A DNA stretch of 64,000 bases from Paenibacillus sp. BIHB 4019 (GCF_002741035.1 NZ_CP016808.1:186001-250000); one strand, 5' to 3'. Positions 47,022 to 56,423 are shown, counted from the first letter of the stretch. The notes: generated by a model not told the origin, from the letters alone. Translations and numbers: made by a program.

Positions 47022-47139
47022 CTCTCATCGTCCTTTTCGTCTCCAGCTCCGAAGGGCCGTATTTTCCGCTTGCTATCGTTTTATTATAACTGATTTGCAG
47101 GGCAGATACGTTATAAATAAGCGGCCGGCCCGAATAAGC

Positions 47140-47176
47140 AAAACCAAGCAGCCGCATGAAGCGGCTGCTTGGTTTT
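47140..47176 (-). terminator. fabF terminator
   Basis: AAAACCAAGCAGCCGC pairs perfectly with GCGGCTGCTTGGTTTT over 5 nt. Confidence 0.8.
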
Positions 47177-47282
47177 GGCTTATCCTCTTTCATCGAAGCC
47201 ATTCGTTTGCCTCATGCAGCCCGCTTGTTCCTCCAAGCTAGCGCATCAAGGAGGCTCGATGCAACGGCGTCTGCTCTCTAAA

Positions 47283-48527
47283 TTACTCCTCAAATTTGCG
47301 CATCGCAATGACGGCATTGTGGCCGCCGAAGCCGAAGGAGTTCGTGAGGCCGACCTTTATATTTGCGCGGCGCGCTTCGTTCGCTACTATGTCCAAATCT
47401 CCGCAGTCCGGGTCAGGTTGCTCATAATTGATCGTCGGCGTAATGACGCCTTCCTGCAAGCCTTTGGCGAGGGCAATCGCCTGTGCCCCTCCCGATGCGC
47501 CAAGCATATGCCCCAGCATCGACTTCGTCGCCGTGACAGCTGGCGGCTGCTTGCCATCCGCTGCAAACAAGCGGCGAATCGCCGAAGCCTCCGAGCGGTC
47601 GCCAACCTCAGTGCTTGTGGCATGTGCACTAATGACATCCACATCCGCAGGGGCTAGTCCCGCTTCCTGCAGCGCAAGCTTCATCGCCCGGTAGGCACCA
47701 TCTCCATCAGGCGGCGTCGCTACTATATGATAAGCATCCGAGGTTGCTCCATAGCCTACAACCTCCGCATAAATCCGCGCTCCTCTGCTTTGCGCATGCT
47801 CAAGCGATTCCAACACCATAATGCCCGCTCCTTCCGACATGACGAAGCCATCCCGGCCGTTGTCAAAAGGACGGCTTGCCCGCTCCGGCTCCTCGTTGCG
47901 AGTCGAAATCGCTGTCGCATTGCCGAAGCCTGCGACCGCAATATCTGTTACGGCCGCCTCTGAGCCTCCAGCAAACACAACGTCCGCCCAGCCGCCGCGA
48001 ATGAGGCGGAACGCCTCGCCAATGGCGGTATTGCCCACAGAGCAGGCAGTAACTGGCGCAAGCGTCGGGCCGAGCGAGCCAAGCCTGATGCTGATTTGGG
48101 CAGCTGCCATATTGGCAATCATCATTGGCACAAGCAGCGGGCTGACCCGGCCTGGCCCGCGCTGACGCAGCTGCCCTTCGTTATCCTGCAGCGTTTGCAG
48201 GCCGCCAATGCCAGAGCCGACATATACCGCAAGCCGCTCACGGTCCAGCTGTTCCAGCTGCAAGCCCGAATCGGCAAGCGCCTCTTCCGCTGCCGCGAGG
48301 CCAAACTGGGTGAAGCGGTCCATTTTGCGGGCTTCTTTTTTCCCAAACCGCTCCTCTGGATTAAAATCCCGCACTAGACCGGCGAAATGCGTCTTATGGT
48401 TTGATGCATCGAATGTATCGATAGGGCCAATGCCCGATTTTCCCGCAAGCATTCCTTGCCAAAACGTCTCGACTCCTACTCCTAATGGCGATACGACACC
48501 AAGCCCCGTCACAACGACTCTATTCAT
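47283..48527 (-). CDS. fabF: beta-ketoacyl-ACP synthase II (FabF)
   Basis: About 414 residues. Active-site Cys in VTACSVGNTAIGEA, with the two histidines in ISAHATSTEVGD and TKSMLGHMLGASGG. It condenses malonyl-ACP with acyl-ACP in fatty-acid elongation. It is not next to other fab genes and faces an MmyB-type regulator, so it may be an extra, specially regulated paralogue. ATG 48527 follows GGGGAA. Confidence 0.92.
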   Translation of the reverse strand: MNRVVVTGLGVVSPLGVGVETFWQGMLAGKSGIGPIDTFDASNHKTHFAGLVRDFNPEERFGKKEARKMDRFTQFGLAAAEEALADSGLQLEQLDRERLAVYVGSGIGGLQTLQDNEGQLRQRGPGRVSPLLVPMMIANMAAAQISIRLGSLGPTLAPVTACSVGNTAIGEAFRLIRGGWADVVFAGGSEAAVTDIAVAGFGNATAISTRNEEPERASRPFDNGRDGFVMSEGAGIMVLESLEHAQSRGARIYAEVVGYGATSDAYHIVATPPDGDGAYRAMKLALQEAGLAPADVDVISAHATSTEVGDRSEASAIRRLFAADGKQPPAVTATKSMLGHMLGASGGAQAIALAKGLQEGVITPTINYEQPDPDCGDLDIVANEARRANIKVGLTNSFGFGGHNAVIAMRKFEE

Positions 48528-48606
48528 TAATTGTTCCCCGCTTTCCAATAATAAACTGCTTATCTCGATTGATTGTATTATGGCAAACGAATTATCCTAT
48601 TACAAG

Positions 48607-48635
48607 TTGTCGTTTATCCTAGTATTGGCTATACT
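48607..48635 (+). promoter_or_regulatory. promoter of the MmyB-type regulator
   Basis: TTGTCG (48607-48612), 17 bp, TATACT (48630-48635). Confidence 0.65.
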
Positions 48636-48676
48636 ACAATAACAAATAACAGCGTATTGGGAAGGGTTTGAGAGTT

Positions 48677-49528
48677 TTGTCCGATCGTATTCGGCTAGAA
48701 GCGCTTGCGTCTTTTCTGAAGGCGAAGCGCGCTGGAATTAAGCCGCAGGCAGTGGGCTTGCCTGCTGGCATTCGGCGGCGGACGCCGGGACTGCGCAGGG
48801 AGGAAGTGGCGCAGCTGGCGAACGTCAGCGCAACCTGGTATACGTGGCTGGAGCAGGGGCGGGACATTCATGTGTCCACCCAAGTGCTGGAGTCGATTGC
48901 AGGCGCGCTGCTGCTGACAGCGGATGAACGCGACTATATTTTCGGACTGGCGTTTGGCCATCATGCCGGTACAGGCGGGGGCGGCTTGAAGCTCGAAGAG
49001 GAGGAGCTTCCGCTTAGCCCTTCCTTGCAGCGGATCTTAACGGAGCTTCGTTATTGTCCGACGATTATTTCCGACCGCCATTGCCATATTGTCGGCTGGA
49101 ACGAGGCAGCTGCGCATGTATTCGTCGATTTCAAATCCATTCCGTATGCCGAGCGGAACCTGATTCGCCTCCTGTTTACCCGCAAGGAACTGCGCAGCCT
49201 AGCCGTCAATTGGGAAACGTTCGTGGAAGGCTACCTTGCGATCTTCCGCACCTATTACGGCCAATATATGGGCGATGAATGGTATGATCATTTTATCGAG
49301 GAAATGTCGCGGCTCCATCCTGAATTTGAAGCATTATGGCAGCGCAGCCAGGTCAGCCGCTCACCGGAGGTCACGATCGAATTCCGCCACTCCAAAACAA
49401 GCAAAATGCTGTTCGCGCTGACCTCCTTTCAAGTGCTTGGGAGCGTAGACCTGCGGTGCACCGTCTATACTCCGGTGGAGGAATCAGGGACGGAAGAGAA
49501 GCTGCGGAGATTATTGGGCACTACATAA
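48677..49528 (+). CDS. XRE/MmyB-type transcriptional regulator
   Basis: About 283 residues. N-terminal helix-turn-helix with RRTPGLRREEVAQLANVSATWYTWLEQGRD (split here: RRTPGLRREEVAQ, then LANVSATWYTWLEQGRD), then the PAS-like MmyB ligand domain. Related proteins bind fatty acids or other hydrophobic ligands, which would suit a regulator of the divergent fabF (inference). TTG 48677 is ten bases after AAGGG; TTG 48668 is too close. Confidence 0.85.
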   Translation: MSDRIRLEALASFLKAKRAGIKPQAVGLPAGIRRRTPGLRREEVAQLANVSATWYTWLEQGRDIHVSTQVLESIAGALLLTADERDYIFGLAFGHHAGTGGGGLKLEEEELPLSPSLQRILTELRYCPTIISDRHCHIVGWNEAAAHVFVDFKSIPYAERNLIRLLFTRKELRSLAVNWETFVEGYLAIFRTYYGQYMGDEWYDHFIEEMSRLHPEFEALWQRSQVSRSPEVTIEFRHSKTSKMLFALTSFQVLGSVDLRCTVYTPVEESGTEEKLRRLLGTT

Positions 49529-49583
49529 TAGCCCCTTATTTCCGATGGGTAGGGAAGACTGATCGTGGAACTTGAAGGACTGA

Positions 49584-49724
49584 TCGTGGAGCATAAATGT
49601 ATTTCAGATTTCGCTAGATGGAGATAACGATGACTTTTGTGAGCCGTCTTATTTTACGGTAGATGGAGACATCATTTATGTTGCTTTGAACAAAAACAAA
49701 CAACAAATAGCCAGCTTGCTATAA
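49584..49724 (+). pseudogene. orphan C-terminal gene fragment
   Basis: 46 open codons ending at TAA 49722-49724 translate to protein-like sequence (FCEPSYFTVDGDIIYVALNK is part). No start codon with a ribosome site, and an in-frame stop lies just before. Looks like the tail of a lost gene at the left edge of the island. Confidence 0.5.
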
Positions 49725-49767
49725 TCCACTAAAATAATAAATTGCCAAAAAACTAAAATAGTAGATA

Positions 49768-50256
49768 CTAAAATACTAATAACTGGCCTTCTGGCCATTT
49801 CCCTTTCCAGCCGCATGGGATATGTCCTGATTGATATACGTTTAACAGTCTCGTATAAAATCCAGGCATAATATAAGGGCTATAGGCATGCTCCATCATA
49901 GCTGCAAGCAGGTCCCACTCCACACTTTCATATACTGATTCGTTAAGATGATTATTTTTGGCGTACAAGGAGATATCATTCAAGACTCCATTTTTCAATA
50001 GCTTTTTGGCTTCAAGCGTTATGCTATTCCACTGTCTATAGGCTTCAAGATGCTCCTTATGCAGAGCTACGGTTAGACCGTTTCTAATTTCTAATTTGAA
50101 GTTATCCCATCTAGAGTTGAGGCTTTTCTCTGCCTCTCTCCAGTTATTTAGACAAGAATACTCATAATGGAGGGTAAAATCCGCCCCTTCCCCACACTTG
50201 CTAAACCAAGCTATTTCAGCAATTTGTTCAGCGTAGAACTCTTTCAGTGTTTTCAT
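49768..50256 (-). CDS. unknown protein, possibly an immunity protein
   Basis: 162 residues, soluble, ending GHIPCGWKGKWPEGQLLVF. AAAGGAG before ATG 50256. I do not recognise a named family. It lies at the edge of a toxin/immunity island and has the size and single-domain character of an immunity protein, but that is positional inference. Confidence 0.65.
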   Translation of the reverse strand: MKTLKEFYAEQIAEIAWFSKCGEGADFTLHYEYSCLNNWREAEKSLNSRWDNFKLEIRNGLTVALHKEHLEAYRQWNSITLEAKKLLKNGVLNDISLYAKNNHLNESVYESVEWDLLAAMMEHAYSPYIMPGFYTRLLNVYQSGHIPCGWKGKWPEGQLLVF

Positions 50257-50689
50257 AAATGCTCCTTTGATTGTCTGCTTCTGGTTGCTTAGCGCTTATT
50301 CGAGGCCAATTTCATCTGACGATTCATGGCTAGATGAACCGCAGCTTGCATTTGTTGCTTAGATCAATGGGGTAGTGGCTATGGCTGGGGCTAACACCAC
50401 ACAGTTCGATAGGCTGCCTGCTTTTTTGGAGGACTGAGTTTCCGCTATTCTGGATTCTAACCCAATTTTAGGGCGTAAGCGGACAGGAGATACGCTATTG
50501 CCCTCAATCTCCCTTCAAAATGGCTTTTAGCAGCGTATTAGTGGCCCCTGTGTCCGCAGCCTGTGCCTTCACCTATGAATCGGTTGAAATAGCTGCCGCC
50601 GTGTCCGCCAAATTTTTCTTAGTGCAGGGAGAGGCACCTTGAAACGAAGGGCATAAACCTCTTTAGCCCCCTAATCCCCTTGGACACTT
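50257..50689. other. gene-free stretch with possible relics
   Basis: No complete gene. A short minus-strand frame at 50293-50364 reads like a protein tail (MQAAVHLAMNRQMKLASNKR) without a start. The rest shows no support. Confidence 0.4.
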
Positions 50690-51121
50690 TTGTCCCATTC
50701 ATATACACTACAGGAAGTGGAGGAAGTATCCATAAAAAGACGGTTTCGGTGCTCGGTGCAAACGAAGAAAGAGTTTGTAGTGGAGGTGCTGTCGGGGTAC
50801 TGGATAGAGGCGGTAGCCCGGCAGCATGGCCTCTCCCCTAAAACACTCGGAAACTGGGTTCGCCAATATCAGGATGACCTTATGGTAAAAAAGCAAAGAG
50901 AGGACAAGCAGCTCGAGCAAGATGCTGCACAGTTTCAGGACCTCCAAAAGAAATACGAGGAAGCCGTTAAGCTGTTGGGTGAAATAGAACTGGAGATCCC
51001 TCTCCGCGAGATCTGGTTAAAAAAAAGTATCCCGACTGGAAGTAGCGAGCCATTGGATTGGACAAGGCTACCCCGTGCTTACCGTGCTGCGGATTTGCGG
51101 GGTTCCTCGATTGTAAAATAA
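50690..51121 (+). pseudogene. IS3-family transposase relic (orfA plus start of orfB)
   Basis: The N-terminal part resembles IS3/IS150 OrfA: helix-turn-helix IEAVARQHGLSPKTLGNWV, then a Leu/Lys-rich coiled coil. At the run TTAAAAAAAAGTATCCC the frame should shift, as at IS3 slippery sites. Beyond it, the +1 frame gives IGQGYPVLTVLRICGVPR, a standard OrfB beginning, and then stops. The rest of orfB and clear ends are missing. Confidence 0.75.
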
Positions 51122-51174
51122 TTAAGGCTACCTCAGATAATAATACTAGGTAGCCCCTAAAAGATAAGTTATCC

Positions 51175-51621
51175 TTATTCTAGTTGTTCCCCTGGTAGAA
51201 CCAAACATAGTGTATTCATTGCATTATATATATCTTCACCGAATTTAACCAAACAATATCCTGTTTCTCCATATATTTTTCCCGAGGTTGATATAAACAT
51301 CATCGTATTTTCATTTCTCGCTTGACCTATAGCGGTTATTCCCTCCCCCACACGTTTTTCTATTTCATCAAAGTCTTCTTTATCGTAATAATCACCAAAC
51401 GCTTCTTCTGGGTTTATATAAAATGAGTCCTTATTACCATTAGGACGCTTAAATTTACATTTTAAACCTCCAAATTCACTTAAAACATCTATAAGAGATT
51501 GATCAATTTCATAACCTTTCGATTTTAAAAAATCCACCATGCTAGTTATATCAGTCTTTCTTTCAGGGAACCAACCCGATGCCCTCAGAATACTCATTGT
51601 TTCAAGTGCAAGAATACTCAT
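51175..51621 (-). CDS. SUKH-3-type immunity protein
   Basis: 148 residues. GWFPERKTDI, VLSEFGGLKCKFK and GETGYCLVKFGEDIYNAMN follow the SUKH-3 pattern of immunity proteins for polymorphic toxins. No toxin gene is attached here, so it is an orphan. A piece of a second copy lies at 56328-56423. Confidence 0.75.
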   Translation of the reverse strand: MSILALETMSILRASGWFPERKTDITSMVDFLKSKGYEIDQSLIDVLSEFGGLKCKFKRPNGNKDSFYINPEEAFGDYYDKEDFDEIEKRVGEGITAIGQARNENTMMFISTSGKIYGETGYCLVKFGEDIYNAMNTLCLVLPGEQLE

Positions 51622-52024
51622 ATTTTCACCATCCTATTTTTTATGCTTATTTCGAAATATCAGCCATAAAGTCCATGAATGTAAGTTTACAAATACGAAC
51701 GATTACGGGCGAAACTAAACGGCCTCAGTCCGATGAAATTCAGAACTAAGGCCGCTCAAATGATCTTATTTTTTGTACTATCTACTTGATGTGGTACAAT
51801 TCATAATTGCAACAGGCTTTTAAATTCTGATGTCTAGTCTACTAGTTCTAATTTCTTGATAAACCCATCAATCTGTTCAACATTACGGCATATCTATATT
51901 TTTTCTTTATATGCATACATCTCATACATAAAAACCTGCTACAAAAAAAGGTTATATTGGTATTCGTGAATTAAGTCTTTTGTTTGATCTTAGTAGCCTC
52001 TCAATAATATAAATCTCATAATGC
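51622..52024. other. gene-free stretch with an immunity-like tail
   Basis: No complete gene. Minus-strand 51836-51895 gives CRNVEQIDGFIKKLELVD then stop, a protein-like tail with no start. An inverted repeat GCGGCCTTAGT/ACTGAGGCCGT at 51733-51757 may be the terminator of the gene to the right. Confidence 0.4.
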
Positions 52025-52717
52025 TTATTTAGCATCTGGTAGCCGCTTTAATACACCTTCTATTTGTAATTGTAGCTTTTGTTTCTCATCCTGAGATAGT
52101 TGATCACCGACATCATCAACGTTAAAATCTTTCAAAGTTTCTTCAATGCGCATTAAATATTTAGTATCCGTTAAATTATATTCTATTAATCGTTCAGCTA
52201 ATGTAGCGTAAACTCCAATCTTTTCACCTATTGTATGTTCACAATCACGTTCAAAACGCTTTAGAACATCTTCTGCCAGTTCATTAGCACTTTTGGTAGG
52301 AATGAAAATGGCATTAAAGTATCCATTCACTTCATTTCCAATTTCCTCATAATACCAGAAAGTCCTTGGATTAAAATTCAAAGGTTTTTTTTCAATTTCT
52401 TTTAGAACATAATTTTTTCTGACAATCAAAACGTTATATTGTTCGGGAGTTAACTGCTGTTCTAATGATTCAAAAGCAATTTCATTTAACTTTTCTAATA
52501 AATAATCTTTAGACTTATAAAACATATAGGGTTGTTTTAATGCAAATTCACCGTAAGAAACCAAAATAATTGCTTTCTCAAGGTCTCCTCTGTTCATAAT
52601 TAATTCAAAATCATCCATTGTTCGTTCCAGAGCATTAGAGTTGTTTAATTTTCTTTCTTTATACTCTTTGTATGTTTCATTAAATGACTCAAATAATTCT
52701 TCGTATTTGTTATTCAT
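52025..52717 (-). CDS. probable immunity protein for the adjacent deaminase tip
   Basis: 230 residues, mostly helical and acidic. No named family recognised. AAAGGAG before ATG 52717, 18 bp after the deaminase stop: the toxin-then-immunity order seen elsewhere in the island. Confidence 0.65.
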   Translation of the reverse strand: MNNKYEELFESFNETYKEYKERKLNNSNALERTMDDFELIMNRGDLEKAIILVSYGEFALKQPYMFYKSKDYLLEKLNEIAFESLEQQLTPEQYNVLIVRKNYVLKEIEKKPLNFNPRTFWYYEEIGNEVNGYFNAIFIPTKSANELAEDVLKRFERDCEHTIGEKIGVYATLAERLIEYNLTDTKYLMRIEETLKDFNVDDVGDQLSQDEKQKLQLQIEGVLKRLPDAK

Positions 52718-52735
52718 ATTCTCAAAACTCCTTTA

Positions 52736-53221
52736 TTATTTAATAGGTGTAATTTCAACTCCTCGATTATGAACAACTTCCACCTCAATATTAGGATACT
52801 TTTCTTTAAATTTACTTATTAAGTAATTACAACTACCGCATGTATCTTTTTCTGTAAATAAAGTAATTTTCCCTTTCACATCTGGTTTATCCCCCAAATC
52901 TTTTGCTATATTATTTAAAATTTTATACTCTGTATCATCATCTCTTAAAGTTTCTCTCCCACGTGAATTAGGAGCATCAGTTGCATTAAATACTGGATTT
53001 TCAGGGTATTCGGATATATCTTTTATATTAGGATTACCTGAATGTTTTGTTACTTGACTATGAGCATAGTATTCATCTTTTGGTAATTTTACATCTAGCT
53101 CAACAGAAGAATAACAAAAATTACCTTTTACACTATTTAATACCTTGTTCAATAATTTACCTTTATATTTCGCTGCGCTTTCTAACAATACCTTGTCTTT
53201 AATAGGGTCAACAGCCCTTGT
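52736..53221 (-). pseudogene. displaced deaminase toxin tip without a start
   Basis: About 160 codons, open to 53221. DTEYKILNNIAKDL and TEKDTCGSC give the zinc-site pattern D-x-E ... C-x-x-C of a nucleic-acid deaminase, probably the BURPS668_1122-like family. The E-to-first-C distance (30) equals that in the tip of the large VgrG protein. There is no ATG/GTG start with a ribosome site. The frame is shifted relative to the scaffold copy just upstream, so it is either frameshifted or a silent cassette. Confidence 0.75.
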
Positions 53222-53223
53222 TG

Positions 53224-54356
53224 TTACCCACCCAAATTCAATAAGTTGTCAGTTTTAGGGTCACGAGCATATCTATGTTCATGTGGTGTTGAACCATGAT
53301 CTATATCAGGTTTACCCTCAGCATCATTCTTCAAACGATCAGCCAATTCCTTCTTACCCGCTTCGGATTCCTTAAAGAAATCCTTATGATGCTGTGAAGG
53401 ACTTGAAGGTATAGAATCAGGACTTTCATGAAGTTTTATATTTCCTCCAGGACCTGCGGGAACAAGATCATCCCCCACCTTCTTAATCGTCAAGGTATTC
53501 TGAAGCTTCTTCCAGCCTGTAGTTGCTGCATCCTTGATATCCAATGCATCACGTATTAGTTTCGCTTTAACTGCATCTGCGGCATTCCCAATCCAGCCCG
53601 TCATTTTATTCAGCGAATCGCCAAATGCGTTGCCTAAGGTCTTCACGATTTTCGCACCAGCGATCTTGTTACCGATTGCCTTCGTAAGACGTGAATCCAT
53701 TATACCACCAGTTAAACCGCCAATCCCCATATCCAGCGCCAGTGTACCAAAGCTAAACCCTTTGCCTTCCATCGTCTGGCGAATGACACTCTCAAAACCA
53801 TTCTGCACCGCACCAAACGCCATACGTCCACCTAGGTTCGCCATCGGACCGAACGGGCCAAACACTGCCCCAGATATCGCCCCAATGACCGTCTCTCGAA
53901 AGGCCGTTGAAACATACGTCCCCATATCGCTGACCTCGCCGCGGGCAATATCCGACACCGCTTGGCTCACGACCGCAGCGGTTCCCGCAATGGCTGCTCC
54001 AGCTAGCACCGCACCAACAACGACCGCTCCCGCTCCTAGTGTCGCTACCGTGAAGGCTGCTGCTACCGCGACTACTGCGACCACAGCCAATCCTGCCAGC
54101 ACATTCCTCGCTAGTTTCCCCCAACTAAACGGTGGTTTTTCCGGCGGTGGCGGTGGGGGAGGTGGCTCTCCTTCTACTGGCGCATCATCATAAGGCGCAT
54201 AGCTCGTCCGATCCTTTCCTTCCGTTCGGATCTGCGCACCCATGAGGTTATACTCGCCTTCCAGCGTAATCCCGCTTGGAGCACTTGTCTTCTTCGCTAC
54301 CAGCAGCGCTTGTGCACCAATCACTACACGCTTCGGCGTAAACAGCGAAATCTCTT
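53224..54356 (-). pseudogene. truncated scaffold copy (linker plus pre-toxin), orphan module
   Basis: Near-identical to residues about 425-770 of the VgrG protein: IGAQALLVAKKTS, eight prolines, a hydrophobic Gly/Ala segment, then ADRLKNDAEG. The VgrG front is missing. At the left limit of homology a GAA codon of the intact copy reads TAA (54349-54351 region). The 30-residue end PHEHRYARDPKTDNLLNLGG differs from other copies and stops at 53224. Only a GTG at 54324 could start it. Confidence 0.8.
53314..54356 (-). repeat. 1.04-kb scaffold repeat, unit 1
   Basis: Same sequence order, with scattered substitutions, as 57552-58594 and as the segment from about 63682 to the window end. Homology stops sharply after the codons for ELADRL, where toxin tips begin. 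Confidence 0.9.
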
Positions 54357-54398
54357 ACTTCCCTGTCAGCTTCACGATACGCTTCATCTTTAGATAAA

Positions 54399-54437
54399 AA
54401 AGACTTATCCAACTTAAATGCAAGTTAGATAAGTCTT
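54399..54437 (-). terminator. terminator of the SUFU-like gene
   Basis: AAGACTTATCTAACTT pairs with AAGTTGGATAAGTCTT; TTTTTTATC follows leftward. Confidence 0.85.
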
Positions 54438-54571
54438 CTATTTTGTTTCGAGTACTTATTAGAGCTTACAGAATTCAATCACTTAACTAAACCATTTTCA
54501 AAACACACTTACTGCTACAAACTAAAACCTAGTTATTTAGAAGAAACATACATTAATATTATTGAATAAAT

Positions 54572-55540
54572 CTAAATTACTGATTCTCTTTTTGATGGAG
54601 TATAATTAATATAATCTTGATTAAAAAATTCATCAGCTATTGTATATACATCTTCTTGTTTAACTATAGCCAGTTCCTTTGAAGTTACTCCTATAAGCAC
54701 GTTCAAACGTGCGTACCCATCACTTACTGGAATAAATTCTGGAAAATCTATTGGAGGCACAATAATAAACCCACTAATATCAGTTTGAGGAATATTCCCT
54801 TCTTTATACTCCAAATACTGTCCCGGATATATATGTCCATTACCGTTATCAACATACTGAGCCCAACTAATTAGTTCTTTTTTTAATACTTCTTCGTCAG
54901 GTTTTGCAAAAATGATTAACTCATAGCCATAACCTGAAATTTTGAAATCTGTTGACTTAATTTGAGATGAAGGGAGATTAGGATTGCTGAACCCCGAGGT
55001 AATAAATGCATCCAACCCCTTATACGCACGTGGATATTTAAAAACAAATAAATCGCTTTGTTGATTTCCCCAAATGACGCTTGGTTCTATAAATCCAAAT
55101 AAACCGCCGTATACCAATTCTACTCGATCTTCTAATGGATACTTATTTGGACTCAATGGCATAAAAATTCTTTGTAATATCTTTTCTACAGAAGGATACA
55201 AAATTTCTCCCTTATTTGATGAAGCAAAACTTAATTTAGTTACAGATTTACCATTTATTGAAAGTCCGATTAGTTCTTGTTCATCTAAGCGCACCCAAAT
55301 TTCAGCCTCTACCTTTTCAGAGGATTCAAAGGTTTGAATGTCTACAATACCATGATTATATTTTGAAAGGCCTAAAGCAGCAGCAAGGTGATTTTCCTCT
55401 TCATTGATTCTCCCGGTTAATAAAACTAGTTCGCATCCATTTTCAAACTCAAATCCAATTTCTGATGCATTCTTATATAAAAACTGAAAGTAAGGTGATC
55501 CTTCTAATACTTTTTCTAATACATCTGCTCTTGTACTCAT
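54572..55540 (-). CDS. SUFU-like (suppressor of fused) immunity protein
   Basis: About 322 residues. The C-terminal half (FITSGFSNPNLPSSQ, then YGYELIIFAKPD, then WAQYVDNGNGHIYPGQYL) follows the bacterial SUFU pattern seen in immunity proteins. The N-terminal 150 residues are a separate domain I cannot name. ATG 55540 comes 11 bases after GGAGG. No toxin is attached, so an orphan immunity gene is likely. Confidence 0.7.
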   Translation of the reverse strand: MSTRADVLEKVLEGSPYFQFLYKNASEIGFEFENGCELVLLTGRINEEENHLAAALGLSKYNHGIVDIQTFESSEKVEAEIWVRLDEQELIGLSINGKSVTKLSFASSNKGEILYPSVEKILQRIFMPLSPNKYPLEDRVELVYGGLFGFIEPSVIWGNQQSDLFVFKYPRAYKGLDAFITSGFSNPNLPSSQIKSTDFKISGYGYELIIFAKPDEEVLKKELISWAQYVDNGNGHIYPGQYLEYKEGNIPQTDISGFIIVPPIDFPEFIPVSDGYARLNVLIGVTSKELAIVKQEDVYTIADEFFNQDYINYTPSKRESVI

Positions 55541-55732
55541 ATGATATATAACCTCCATTCAAAAATTAAGACATAAACAAAATATATCCGTTTTTAATGA
55601 TATGTTCCATTTTTCAAATACCAATTAGAGTTCGCACATATAAATATCTGTGAGGGGATAATCAATTGTGCCGTTTGGCTGCTTTTACTCTCGCTTCTTA
55701 TTTTGATTACGGCTGTACTTAGAAATAAAAAA

Positions 55733-55765
55733 GGCATACTCTAACTTTTTCAAGTGAAGTATGCC
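55733..55765 (-). terminator. terminator after the pentapeptide relic
   Basis: GGCATACT and AGTATGCC form an 8-bp stem, followed leftward by TTTTTTATTTC. Confidence 0.75.
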
Positions 55766-55869
55766 CTATAAATTTCATCTTACTTTTTCTTAGATCTTAA
55801 TAAATCAAGAAAGTCACTATAGCATTGTTATTACATGTTCTTTAACATTTTCGTCGAACCTAGCTCCTT

Positions 55870-56007
55870 CTACAATTCTCCTTTCCAGATCACATTATCA
55901 AGCTTAACGCCCGTAAAGTCAGCGCCTGTAAATACTCCGTTGCTTAAATTGGCTCCTGTAAGATTTCCATTTTCAAAATTTGCATTTTTAGCATTTACTT
56001 TTGCAAA
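55870..56007 (-). pseudogene. pentapeptide-repeat protein relic
   Basis: 45 codons ending at TAG: ANFENGNLTGANLSNGVF and TGADFTGVKL show the A(N/D)LxG five-residue periodicity. There is no start, and the 5' end runs into the VgrG relic in another frame. Pentapeptide proteins serve as immunity factors in some toxin loci. Confidence 0.7.
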
Positions 56008-56008
56008 T

Positions 56009-56288
56009 CATCATGTAACTCTTTAATACTCGGATTGTATTGCCCTACTCTTCTTCTATCAGCATCGTCGAGCTTCAAAAATAGAGGCTCCTTGCTTCCG
56101 CCTGTAAACTCGACTCCCGTCGGAGACAGTTTTATTTCACTGCCATGCTTCGTGCAAAAATAACGGTTGTTTCGATCGGCCACCTTCTCTGCACTCGCTC
56201 CATTTGTTCGCACGCCGACTGTAACGATCTCTTCTTGATCTCTCGCATCGACTAGATTCAGATTCGCCTTCGTTCCTACCTACGGCAT
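56009..56288 (-). pseudogene. VgrG spike fragment
   Basis: About 220 bp translate like the spike region of the large VgrG protein (RTNGASAEK, SPTGVEFTGGSKEPLFLKLD) with changes and an internal TAG where the intact gene has CAG. After LDDA the sequence switches to an unrelated tail, DRRRVGQYNPSIKELHDDLQK minus its last residue. A recombination scar. Confidence 0.8.
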
Positions 56289-56327
56289 AATATATTATTA
56301 ATAATGGGTAGCTCTAAAAAAATATAT

Positions 56328-56423
56328 TTATTCCAGTTGTTCTCCTGATAGAACTAAACATAGTGTGTTCAAAGCATCATAGATACTATCACCAAATTTA
56401 ACCAAACAATATCCTGTTTCTCC
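56328..56423 (-). pseudogene. SUKH-3 immunity gene 3' fragment
   Basis: 31 codons, GETGYCLVKFGDSIYDAL then NTLCLVLSGEQLE and stop, nearly the same as the end of the gene at 51175-51621. The similarity also covers DNA beyond the stop, so it is a duplicated segment, not convergence. Confidence 0.85.

Noticed and set aside
49558..49591. Direct repeat GACTGATCGTGGA as attachment site
   Set aside because: The two 13-bp units are 8 bp apart with no integrase or matching copy at the far side.
53534..54193. Open frames opposite the scaffold repeats
   Set aside because: They occur only because the Gly/Ala-rich coding strand lacks stops on its complement; Pro/Ser/Thr-rich shadow.
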